Below, piece by piece: positions 9,128 to 15,943 of a DNA stretch of 64,000 nucleotides. Made by a program: the position numbers and the translations under genes. The stretch is from Dyella thiooxydans. GTDB lineage: Bacteria > Pseudomonadota > Gammaproteobacteria > Xanthomonadales > Rhodanobacteraceae. The notes beneath the pieces are model-generated. The model had not been told where the DNA came from. It searched no databases and saw only the letters and a program-made list of their open reading frames with translations. The stretch covers positions 3,994,501 through 4,058,500 of the forward strand of contig NZ_CP014841.1 of the NCBI RefSeq assembly GCF_001641285.1, written 5' to 3'. Numbering within the stretch: the stretch's first letter is position 1; each line of letters opens with the position of its first letter.

Positions 9128-9853
9128 TCAGGCAGCGCGGAAGGTGACCACCAGCACGTCCCGATGGGCCGGTTGCGAGGGATCCAGCGGGCTGACCGGG
9201 GTCACGCCGTGGAACACGCGGGCATCGTCGACCAGGGCGGCGTCCAGCGGACGGGTGAGGGTGAAGCTGCCCAGTTCGGTACCGTCCGGCGCCAGGATGG
9301 TGGTGGTCCCGCTGGCGATGTTGTGGCGGTCGATCATCAGCACCAGCACATAGTCCACGCCGTCCCGGTGCATGCCCTCGGGCGTCGGTTCGCCGGCCTG
9401 CTCCGGCAGCGCCTCGATGCGGAACTGGTGTACCTCCACGTGCCATCGCCGGGCCTGCGGAGCCAGCGCGCCGAACAGGTCGCGGCTGAACGCCAGGATC
9501 CGCTGCAGGCTGGCGCCTTCGGCGACCGCCTGCTCGATCGGCTCGAACCAGCGCTGGATGTCGCCCTGCAGCCGGTTGTAGGCCAGGCTCTGGAAGTGCG
9601 GCTGGTGGGGCTGGCGGAGGATCTCGCCGTCCTCGCCGACGGCGAAGGTGGCGTGGCGCCGGCGCCGATGGCGGCCCTGTGCGGCCAGGTAGGTGTCGGG
9701 CGCCAGGTCGTTCCAGCTGGCGGCGAAGGCCGGCCAGTCGCCAAGGGCGGCCGGAGCGCCCAGCAGGGCACTGGTGACCGGGGCCTCGAGGAAGGCGAAG
9801 CCGTCGCGCCGCAGGCGTTCGCCCAGCGCGGTGAAGTCGGGGATGGGGGGCAT
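9128..9853 (-). CDS. 2-oxoglutarate/Fe(II) dioxygenase, BsmA-like family
   Basis: 241-residue dioxygenase of the family that includes BsmA and amino-acid hydroxylases such as L-isoleucine 4-hydroxylase. Members use Fe(II), oxygen and 2-oxoglutarate to hydroxylate small substrates. The iron site is visible as H-R-D in GMHRDGVDYV and the distal His in RVFHGVTPV; an Arg in the final SQPAHRDVLVV segment is placed to bind 2-oxoglutarate. The start MPPIPDF (ATG 9853) was preferred to a TTG 30 bases upstream. The gene is divergent from the methionine operon across a 400-base control region. The substrate is unknown; free amino acid hydroxylation is an inference from family precedent. Confidence 0.82.
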   Translation of the reverse strand: MPPIPDFTALGERLRRDGFAFLEAPVTSALLGAPAALGDWPAFAASWNDLAPDTYLAAQGRHRRRRHATFAVGEDGEILRQPHQPHFQSLAYNRLQGDIQRWFEPIEQAVAEGASLQRILAFSRDLFGALAPQARRWHVEVHQFRIEALPEQAGEPTPEGMHRDGVDYVLVLMIDRHNIASGTTTILAPDGTELGSFTLTRPLDAALVDDARVFHGVTPVSPLDPSQPAHRDVLVVTFRAA

Positions 9854-9997
9854 GCGCGAAAGCGTAGCAGCTGCCTGCCGCAATGGGCTTCGGGCCGAGG
9901 TCGGTCCTGTCCGGGGTGGGCGGCGACGGCCGCGACGGCCGCGCGGCCTGGTGGTTTCATCTGTACCGGATTTCTACATGATCAAATCGCATATGGG

Positions 9998-10018
9998 CGT
10001 ATAGACGTCTATACGTCT
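9998..10018. promoter_or_regulatory. 18-bp perfect palindrome / MetJ-box-like operator candidate
   Basis: CGTATAGACGTCTATACG (9998-10015) is a perfect palindrome ending five bases before the TTGACA -35 box of the metX promoter. Read as tandem 8-mers it contains AGACGTCT (10003-10010), identical to the enterobacterial MetJ box consensus, followed by ATACGTCT (7 of 8). The position suits a repressor or activator of the met operon. No regulator gene lies nearby, and presence of MetJ in this organism cannot be judged here. Confidence 0.5.
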
Positions 10019-10019
10019 G

Positions 10020-10049
10020 TTGACATGGCGGTGTCGGCGTCGATACAGT
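10020..10049 (+). promoter_or_regulatory. Promoter of the metX-metB-hom operon
   Basis: A consensus TTGACA (10020-10025) is followed after 18 bases by TACAGT (10044-10049), a four-of-six match to TATAAT. Transcription would start near 10056, immediately before the riboswitch P1 stem at 10058. This agreement supports the assignment. Confidence 0.65.
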
Positions 10050-10057
10050 CCCTTCCA

Positions 10058-10249
10058 CTCATCGAGACCGGCGGAGGGACAGGCCCTTTGATGCCGGGGC
10101 AACCTGCAGGCGCAAGCCTGCGACGGTGCCAACTCCTGCGGGGCGCCCTCGGGTGCCACCGGTAGATGGGATGCCGCTTACGGGCGCCGACGGCGCGTCG
10201 CAACGGCAACTCACTCGGCTCTCCGCAGGTGCGATGTCACAGGAGAGTC
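10058..10249 (+). promoter_or_regulatory. SAM-I (S-box) riboswitch with SD-sequestering expression platform
   Basis: The S-box core is clear. P1 pairs CTCATC (10058-10063) with GATGGG (10165-10170). The conserved segments GAGACC, GGAGGGACAGGCCC, GATGCCGGGGCAACC and GGTGCCAACTCC follow in order. P3 is GCAGGC/GCCTGC with a GCAA tetraloop, and P4 is GGCGCCC/GGGTGCC. This is the SAM-I class, which binds S-adenosylmethionine and shuts off methionine genes. Downstream, GGCTCTCC (10217-10224) can pair with GGAGAGTC (10242-10249), burying the metX ribosome site AGGAGAG at 10241-10247. No U-run hairpin is seen, so control is probably at translation initiation. Aptamer: 10058-10170. Confidence 0.9.
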
Positions 10250-10253
10250 CCGA

Positions 10254-11279
10254 ATGTCCGCCCAGCTCGCCCACCTCCCCATCACCGCGTCGGCCCAACC
10301 CCAGGCCGTTGCCGCGCCATCGGTCTGTCCGTCCGCGCTCACCCGCCAGCGCAGCGCGCGCCGCATCACGCTGGAGCCCAAGTACGGCGGCGGCGCGCGG
10401 GGTGTCGAGGTCAGCTATCTCTGGTGTGGCGCGCCGGACGCGCCGACCGTGGTGGTGCAGGGCGGGATCTCCGCCAGCCGCGACGTGGTGGCGCCGGAAG
10501 GCGAGGCCGCCGGCTGGTGGCAGGCGCTGGTCGGCGACGGCCAGGCGATCGACCTGAGCCGCTACCGCGTGCTCTCGATCGACTGGCTGAGTCCGGCCGA
10601 GCTCGGCTCCACCGCCGTCTCCAGCGAAGACCAGGCCAACGCGATCAGCGCGCTGGTCGACGCGCTCGGCATCGGCCGCATCGCCGCCTTCGTCGGCTCG
10701 TCCTACGGCGCGATGGTCGGCCTGGCGTTCGCCAAGCTGCACCCGTGGCAGCTCGACCAGCTGGTGCTGCTGGCCGGCGCGCACCGCGCCCACCCGATGG
10801 CCACCGCCCTGCGCAGCGTGCAGCGCGGCATCGTGCGGCTGGGCCAGTCGTCGGGCCAGCTCGACGAGGCGCTCGGCCTGGCGCGCCAGCTGGCGATGAC
10901 CACCTACCGCGGCAGCGAGGAATTCGCCCGCCGCTTCGCCGGCTCCCCCGAACTGCGCGAAGACCGCTTCCACTTCCCGGTGGAGGATTACCTCGACCAG
11001 GCCGGCCGCCGCTTCGTCGAGCGTTTCGACGCCGAGCGCTTCCTGGCCCTGTCCGAGTCGATCGACCTGCACGACGTGCCGCCGGAGCAGGTACCCACCC
11101 CGACCACGCTGATCGGCTTCCCCTCCGACCGGCTGGTGCCGCTGGCCGACCTGTGCGAGCTGCAGTGCCGGCTGGCCGGGCCGGCCACGCTGGAGGTGGT
11201 CGAGTCGCCCTACGGCCACGACGGCTTCCTGAAGGAAACCGACCGTCTCGCCCCGCTGCTGCGCCAGGCGCTCGCGTAG
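10254..11279 (+). CDS. metX: Homoserine O-acyltransferase (MetX type, probably succinyl)
   Basis: 341-residue alpha/beta-hydrolase-fold enzyme that acylates homoserine, the first step from homoserine to methionine. The catalytic triad is Ser150 in the nucleophile elbow GSSYGAM, Asp292 in PSDRLVP and His322 in YGHDGF. The ATG at 10254 sits five bases after AGGAGAGTCC, the site masked by the riboswitch hairpin. In Xanthomonadales several MetX-fold enzymes use succinyl-CoA instead of acetyl-CoA; the metB partner fits, but the acyl donor is an inference. The protein is slightly shorter than classic MetX (about 350-380). The TAG stop lies within the left arm of a palindromic repeat (see 11276-11362). 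Confidence 0.9.
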   Translation: MSAQLAHLPITASAQPQAVAAPSVCPSALTRQRSARRITLEPKYGGGARGVEVSYLWCGAPDAPTVVVQGGISASRDVVAPEGEAAGWWQALVGDGQAIDLSRYRVLSIDWLSPAELGSTAVSSEDQANAISALVDALGIGRIAAFVGSSYGAMVGLAFAKLHPWQLDQLVLLAGAHRAHPMATALRSVQRGIVRLGQSSGQLDEALGLARQLAMTTYRGSEEFARRFAGSPELREDRFHFPVEDYLDQAGRRFVERFDAERFLALSESIDLHDVPPEQVPTPTTLIGFPSDRLVPLADLCELQCRLAGPATLEVVESPYGHDGFLKETDRLAPLLRQALA

Positions 11280-11362
11280 GAGCCCGCTCGCGGGCGATGC
11301 CCCTGCTCCTGGTCTCCATCGAAGTCCAAGGCAGAAGCCATCGCCCGCGAGCAGGCTCCTAC
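11276..11362. repeat. GTAGGAGC-type palindromic repeat, copy 1
   Basis: Two 24-base arms (11276-11299 and 11339-11362) are inverted copies with 23 of 24 positions matching, separated by 39 bases. The ends read GTAGGAGC and GCTCCTAC. The metX stop codon TAG (11277-11279) is formed by the first bases of the left arm. The element fills most of the metX-metB gap. It resembles REP/small palindromic repeats that are common between genes in Pseudomonas and Xanthomonadales. Confidence 0.85.
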
Positions 11363-11405
11363 AGAAGACCGCATCGCCTACCTTTTGGATTGTCCGGAGA
11401 GTTCC

Positions 11406-12593
11406 ATGACCACCTCGGCCCCCAGCACCCGCGCCGTCCGCGCCGGCATCGAGTCCGACACCCAGCACGGCGCCATCGTGCCGCCACTGCACCTGTCGAC
11501 CAACTACAGCTTCACCGGGCTGGGCGGCAAGCGCGCCTACGACTATTCGCGCAGCGGCAACCCCACCCGTGACCTGCTCGGCGAGGCGCTGGCCGACCTG
11601 GAGCAGGGCGCCGGCGCGGTGATCACCGCCAGCGGCATGTCCGCCGTGGCGCTGGCGCTGGAACTGGTGCCGGCCGGCGCCACCGTGCTGGCCGCGCACG
11701 ACTGCTACGGCGGCACCTGGCGCCTGCTCGACGCGTGGGCGAAGAAGGGGCGCTTCCGCGTGGTGTTCGCCGACCTCACCGACCCGGCCGCGCTGGCCGC
11801 CGGCCTGGCGCATCGTCCGGCGCTGGTGTGGGTGGAGACGCCGTCCAACCCGCTGCTGCGGATCACCGACATCCGCCACGTGGCGCATGCCGCCCACACT
11901 GTCGGCGCGCTGGTGGTGGTGGACAACACCTTCCTCTCGCCGGCGCTGCAGCAGCCGCTGGCGCTGGGTGCGGACCTGGTGGTGCACTCCACCACCAAGT
12001 ACATCAACGGCCACAGCGACGTGGTCGGCGGCGCGGTGGTCGCGCGCACGCCGGAGCTGGCCGAGCAGATCAAGTGGTGGGGCAACTGCAACGGCCTCAC
12101 CGGCGGTGCGTTCGACAGCTACCTGACTCTGCGCGGCCTGCGCACGCTGGGCGTGCGGCTGCGCCAGCACGAGGAGAATGCCGCGCGCATCGCCGAACAC
12201 CTGGCCGGTCACGGCGCCGTGCGCAAGATCTACTACCCGGGCCTGGCCGAGCATCCGGGGCACGCGCTGGCGGCGCGCCAGCAGCAGGGCTTCGGCGCCA
12301 TGCTCAGTTTCGAGCTGCACGGCGAGGTGGAGGAAATCGCCGCCTTCGTCGACGGCTTGGAATACTTCTCGCTGGCCGAGTCGCTCGGTGGGGTGGAGAG
12401 CCTGATCGCCCACCCCGCCTCGATGACCCATGCCGCGATGGCGCCGGAAGCGCGCCGCAACGCCGGCATCGCCGACACCCTGCTGCGCCTGTCGGTCGGC
12501 ATCGAGGATGGCGACGACCTGCTGCGCGATCTCGACGCGGCGTTGCGCCGTGCCACGGTCGCCGCCGCGTCGAAACGCAAGGTGCGCGCATGA
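11406..12593 (+). CDS. metB: Cystathionine gamma-synthase family PLP enzyme
   Basis: 395-residue Cys/Met metabolism PLP-dependent enzyme that condenses O-acylhomoserine with cysteine to form cystathionine (or with sulfide to form homocysteine). The ATG at 11406 follows GGAGAG; an in-frame TTG at 11385 was rejected. Recognisable elements are YDYSRSGNPTRDLL, ASGMSAVALAL, the PLP-stacking Tyr in HDCYGGTWRL, VDNTFLSPALQQPL and the Schiff-base lysine in HSTTKYINGHSD. The C-terminal segment SLGGVESLIAHPASMTHA is typical of gamma-synthases/lyases. Position between metX and hom supports the biosynthetic (MetB) role. The stop overlaps the hom start as ATGA, indicating translational coupling. Confidence 0.92.
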   Translation: MTTSAPSTRAVRAGIESDTQHGAIVPPLHLSTNYSFTGLGGKRAYDYSRSGNPTRDLLGEALADLEQGAGAVITASGMSAVALALELVPAGATVLAAHDCYGGTWRLLDAWAKKGRFRVVFADLTDPAALAAGLAHRPALVWVETPSNPLLRITDIRHVAHAAHTVGALVVVDNTFLSPALQQPLALGADLVVHSTTKYINGHSDVVGGAVVARTPELAEQIKWWGNCNGLTGGAFDSYLTLRGLRTLGVRLRQHEENAARIAEHLAGHGAVRKIYYPGLAEHPGHALAARQQQGFGAMLSFELHGEVEEIAAFVDGLEYFSLAESLGGVESLIAHPASMTHAAMAPEARRNAGIADTLLRLSVGIEDGDDLLRDLDAALRRATVAAASKRKVRA

Positions 12594-13762
12594 GCGCGGT
12601 GCCCGATGCCGAGGTGGCGGAAGCAGCGGCTGTAGGAGCGCACCCTGTGCGCGACCGCCTTTTGTCGGGTGGAGTTGAAGAGCGTTCGCGCACAGGGTGC
12701 GCTCCTACAGCCGTGGATGCATCCGGCATTGCCATCGTGCTGCTGGGCACGGGCGTGGTCGGCGGCGCGCTGCTCAAGCTGCTGTGTACGCCGGCCGCCG
12801 CGCGCATCCGGCTGGTCGGGGCGGCCAATTCGAAACGCCAGCAGACTGATCCGGCGAAGCTGGCCAGTCGCCAGTTGCGCGAGCAGATCCGCGCCGAGGG
12901 CGATCCGCGTGACAACGCGGCCCTGCTCGCCGCGCTGGACGCCAGCGGCGTGGCGGTGAAGGTGATCGTCGACGCCACCGCCAATGTCTCGCTGGCCGCC
13001 CGCCACGCCGAATGGCTGGAGCGCGGCTACCACGTGGTCACCGCCAACAAGGCGCTGGCCGGCGGCGAGCTGACCGGCTGGCGCGCGCTGCAGGCGGCGA
13101 CCGCTTCGGGCCGGGCCCACTACGGCGACGCGGCCACGGTCGGCGCCGGCCTGCCGGTGCTGTCCACGCTGCGCCGCCTGCGCGGCTGCGGCGACGCGCT
13201 GCTGACGCTGGAGGGCGTGTTCTCCGGCTCGCTGTCCTACCTGTTCAACCAGTACGACGGCAGCGTGCCGTTTTCCACCCTGCTCGCCGATGCGCGGCGG
13301 CTCGGCTACACCGAACCCGATCCGCGCTCGGACCTTTCCGGCGAGGACGTGGCGCGCAAGCTGCTGATCCTCGCCCGCCACGCCGGCTTCTCGCTCAACG
13401 CCGACGAGGTGGAGGTGGAAAGCCTGGTGCCCGAGGCGCTGCGCGGCCTGTCCACCGAGGCCTTCCTCGAGCGTCTGCCCGAGCTGGACGCTCCCCTGGC
13501 GGCGCGCGTCGCCGAGGCGCGCGAGCGCGGCCACGTGTTGCGCTATCTGGCCCGGCTCAACCAGCGCGGGCACGCCCGCGTCGGGCTGGTGGAGGTGCCG
13601 CCGACGCATCCGGCGGCCCGCCTGTACGGCACCGACAACCAGTTCGCGCTCACCACCACCCGCTACAACACCCAGCCGCTGGTGATCCAGGGACCGGGTG
13701 CCGGGCCGGAGGTCACCGCCCAGGCCTTGCTGGGCGACGTGCTCGCGCTGGTCGGAGCCTGA
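12590..13762 (+). CDS. hom: Homoserine dehydrogenase with repeat-encoded N-terminal extension
   Basis: 390-residue NAD(P)-dependent homoserine dehydrogenase, reducing aspartate semialdehyde to homoserine for methionine and threonine. The start overlaps the metB stop (ATGA). The Rossmann motif GTGVVGGALL appears only after about 50 residues, because residues ~13-41 are encoded by an 85-base palindromic repeat. Catalytic-domain signatures follow: VTANKALAGG, ATVGAGLPVLSTL, GVFSGSLSYLFNQ, and LGYTEPDPRSDLSGEDVARK with the catalytic lysine region. It resembles the dehydrogenase half of ThrA and has no ACT domain. An alternative start closer to the Rossmann fold would have to be non-ATG, for example the GTG at 12713. 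Having hom in the operon puts homoserine supply under the same SAM control. Confidence 0.92.
   Translation: MSAVPDAEVAEAAAVGAHPVRDRLLSGGVEERSRTGCAPTAVDASGIAIVLLGTGVVGGALLKLLCTPAAARIRLVGAANSKRQQTDPAKLASRQLREQIRAEGDPRDNAALLAALDASGVAVKVIVDATANVSLAARHAEWLERGYHVVTANKALAGGELTGWRALQAATASGRAHYGDAATVGAGLPVLSTLRRLRGCGDALLTLEGVFSGSLSYLFNQYDGSVPFSTLLADARRLGYTEPDPRSDLSGEDVARKLLILARHAGFSLNADEVEVESLVPEALRGLSTEAFLERLPELDAPLAARVAEARERGHVLRYLARLNQRGHARVGLVEVPPTHPAARLYGTDNQFALTTTRYNTQPLVIQGPGAGPEVTAQALLGDVLALVGA
12628..12712. repeat. GTAGGAGC-type palindromic repeat, copy 2, inside hom
   Basis: Perfect 27-base inverted arms (12628-12654 and 12686-12712) separated by 31 bases. The ends carry TGTAGGAGCGCACC and its complement. 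The repeat is wholly inside the hom reading frame, is 85 bases long, contains no stop in that frame, and encodes about residues 13-41. In RNA it would form a very strong hairpin just after the hom start. Confidence 0.9.
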
Positions 13763-13777
13763 GCAGCACCGACGTAC

Positions 13778-15202
13778 TCAAGGGTCCGAGGTGCTGTCCG
13801 TGGCGCGCGGGCGCAGCAGCCAGGCGCCGGCCAGCGCCGCCGCCGCGGCGGCGCACGCTCCGGCGAGGAACGCCCGATGGTAGCCGCCATTGAGTGCGGC
13901 GAGGCTCGACTCGCCGGCGCCGGCCAGGGCATTCGTCTCGGCGGCCGCGAGGCTGGCGAGCACGGCCAAGCCCAGCGCACCGCCCATCATGAAGGCCGTA
14001 TTGACCACCCCGGAGGCCAGCCCCGACTGGTCCGGCCCCACGTCGCCCATCGCCGCGAGCAGCACCGGGTTGAACGCAATCCCCGCGCCCAGGCCCAGCA
14101 GCAGCATCGCCGGCAACACGTCGATGGCGAAGCGTCCATCGAGTGGCGCGCGTGCGAACAGGGCCAGCCCGATGGCCGCCATCGCCAGCCCGACGGCGAG
14201 CGGCCGGCGGATGCCGAAGCGCATCACCAGCCGTGCCGACAGGCTGACCGAACAGACCGCCATCACCAGGTTCGCGGGGAGGAAGGCCAGGCCGACCCGG
14301 AACGGGTCGTAGCCCAGTACCTGCTGCATGTAGAGCGCCGAAAGGAAGAACCAGGCGAACATCGCCGCACACCACAGCACGCCGATCAGGCTGGCCACGC
14401 TGAGGTTGCGATGGCGGAACAGGCGCAGCGGAATCAGCGGACTGCGGACGCGCGACTCGACGGTCACGAACAGCGCCAGCGAGGCCAGCGCGCCCGCCAG
14501 CACGCCCAGCGTGGCGGGGGAGGTCCAGCCGGCCTCGTTGCCGTTGACCACGGCGTAGATCGCCAGGGTCAGCGCCAGCGTCACGCTGGCTGCGCCGGCC
14601 ACGTCCAGCCGCCCTTCGAACGGCTTGCGCGTGCCCGGGACCAGTCGCAGCGTGGCCAGCGCCACGGCGATGCCGATCGGCAGGTTCACCAGGAAGATCC
14701 AGTGCCAGCTCAGCGTGCTGGTGAGCAGGCCGCCCAGCAGCACGCCGATGCTGCCGCCACCAGCGCAGACGAAGCCGTAGATCCCCATCGCCTTGGCGCG
14801 GTCGGCCGGGCCGGTGAACAGGTCCATGATCAGCGACAACGCCACCGCCGACACCACCGCGCCGCCCAGCCCCTGCGTGGCGCGCGCCACCACCAGCATC
14901 AGCTGCGATGGCGCCAGTCCGCAGGCCAGCGAGGCCAGCGTGAAGGCGGCCAGGCCGATCAGGAACACGCGGCGATGCCCGAGCAGGTCGCCCAGCCGGC
15001 CCGCCAGCAGCAGGCAGCCGCCGTAGGTCAGCATGTAGGCGTTGACCACCCAGGCCAGTGCGGTCTCGGAGAAGCCGAGGTCGGCCTTGATCGAGGGCAG
15101 CGCGACGTTAACGATCGTGGTGTCCAGCACGATCATCAGCACGCCCGCGCAAAGCACGTAGAACGCCAGCCAGTCGTGCCGGGCGGGTGCGGCAGCGGTC
15201 AT
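13778..15202 (-). CDS. MFS drug exporter, DHA2 (EmrB/QacA) family
   Basis: 474-residue major facilitator with about 14 hydrophobic segments, predicted to be a proton-driven exporter in the inner membrane. The first helix holds the DHA2 signature LDTTIVNVALPSI. The loop 2-3 motif A is GRLGDLLGHRRVFLIG, and motif C is in helix 5 (GFVCAGGGSIGVLLGG). Start ATG at 15202. It converges on hom with only 15 bases between the stop codons and no visible terminator. No adaptor (EmrA) or TetR regulator is adjacent. The substrate cannot be predicted. Confidence 0.9.
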   Translation of the reverse strand: MTAAAPARHDWLAFYVLCAGVLMIVLDTTIVNVALPSIKADLGFSETALAWVVNAYMLTYGGCLLLAGRLGDLLGHRRVFLIGLAAFTLASLACGLAPSQLMLVVARATQGLGGAVVSAVALSLIMDLFTGPADRAKAMGIYGFVCAGGGSIGVLLGGLLTSTLSWHWIFLVNLPIGIAVALATLRLVPGTRKPFEGRLDVAGAASVTLALTLAIYAVVNGNEAGWTSPATLGVLAGALASLALFVTVESRVRSPLIPLRLFRHRNLSVASLIGVLWCAAMFAWFFLSALYMQQVLGYDPFRVGLAFLPANLVMAVCSVSLSARLVMRFGIRRPLAVGLAMAAIGLALFARAPLDGRFAIDVLPAMLLLGLGAGIAFNPVLLAAMGDVGPDQSGLASGVVNTAFMMGGALGLAVLASLAAAETNALAGAGESSLAALNGGYHRAFLAGACAAAAAALAGAWLLRPRATDSTSDP

Positions 15203-15233
15203 CGGAAAGCTCCCCGGATCGTGGTCGGTCGGT

Positions 15234-15824
15234 TCACGGTTCCTGGATCGCCTCGACCTGGATGCGCAGGGTCACGCCCATGTGGAAGCCGTAGTCCTTG
15301 CCGGCGCTCATGCCGTAGGCATCGCGCTGGAACGTGGCGAAGGCGTCGGCACCGCACACCTCGCGCTTGAGCAGCGGGTGCGGCATGCACTTGAAGCTGC
15401 GGATCGCCAGGGTGAGCGGATGGCTGACCCCGTGCAGGGTCAGCGTGCCGTCCACGCGCGTGGGGGCGCCGTCATGGAAGCCGGCCAGGTGGCCGGCGTA
15501 GTGCGCCTCGGGCCACTTGTCGACTTCGAACAGCTGCGGCCCCTGGGCGACCTCGTTGAGCTTGTCCTGGCCGAAGTCGACGCTGCGCATGTCGACGACG
15601 ACGTCGACCGTGCCGGTGCGCTTCGCGCGGTCCATCGTCACCGTGCCCCGGCTGTGGTTGAACTTGCCGCGCCAGGTCGACAGTCCACCGAGGTGATCGG
15701 CCTCGAAGCTCGGGTAGGTGTGGTCCGGATCGATGCGGTAGGTCACCGGCGTGGCCGCGGCCTGGGCAGCTGCGGACAGGGCGAGGGCGGCAAGCAGCGC
15801 GGCATGGGGCGGGCGAAGCGGCAT
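15234..15824 (-). CDS. YceI family periplasmic lipid-binding protein
   Basis: 196-residue exported protein of the YceI family, lipocalin-like beta-barrels that bind isoprenoid lipids. Residues 1-23 are a signal peptide (LLAALALSAAAQAAA). Family features include YRIDPDHTYPSFEADHLGG, a MRSVDFGQDKLNE segment, the VDGTLTLHGVSHPL strand and a final DYGFHMGVTLRIQVEA. The ATG at 15824 is preceded by GGAG at seven bases. It is one of three YceI genes in the window (others at 34366 and 35488). Two cysteines in FKCMPHPLLKREVCGAD could form a disulfide. Confidence 0.88.
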   Translation of the reverse strand: MPLRPPHAALLAALALSAAAQAAATPVTYRIDPDHTYPSFEADHLGGLSTWRGKFNHSRGTVTMDRAKRTGTVDVVVDMRSVDFGQDKLNEVAQGPQLFEVDKWPEAHYAGHLAGFHDGAPTRVDGTLTLHGVSHPLTLAIRSFKCMPHPLLKREVCGADAFATFQRDAYGMSAGKDYGFHMGVTLRIQVEAIQEP

Positions 15825-15890
15825 GGAGGGACTCCAGAAGGTGGGCTCGCCGGAACGACGGGCGGCGGATCGTCGCTTCGACATGCTGCC

Positions 15891-15920
15891 AAAAAAAACG
15901 CGCGGCCGGAGCCGCGCGTC
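15891..15920 (-). terminator. Rho-independent terminator after the amino-acid permease
   Basis: On the minus strand the stem CGCGCGGC / GCCGCGCG with a four-base loop is followed by eight U. It starts about 25 bases after the permease stop and ends that transcript before the YceI gene. Confidence 0.92.
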
Positions 15921-15943
15921 TGGGTGGAGCCCGGCCGCCGCGA

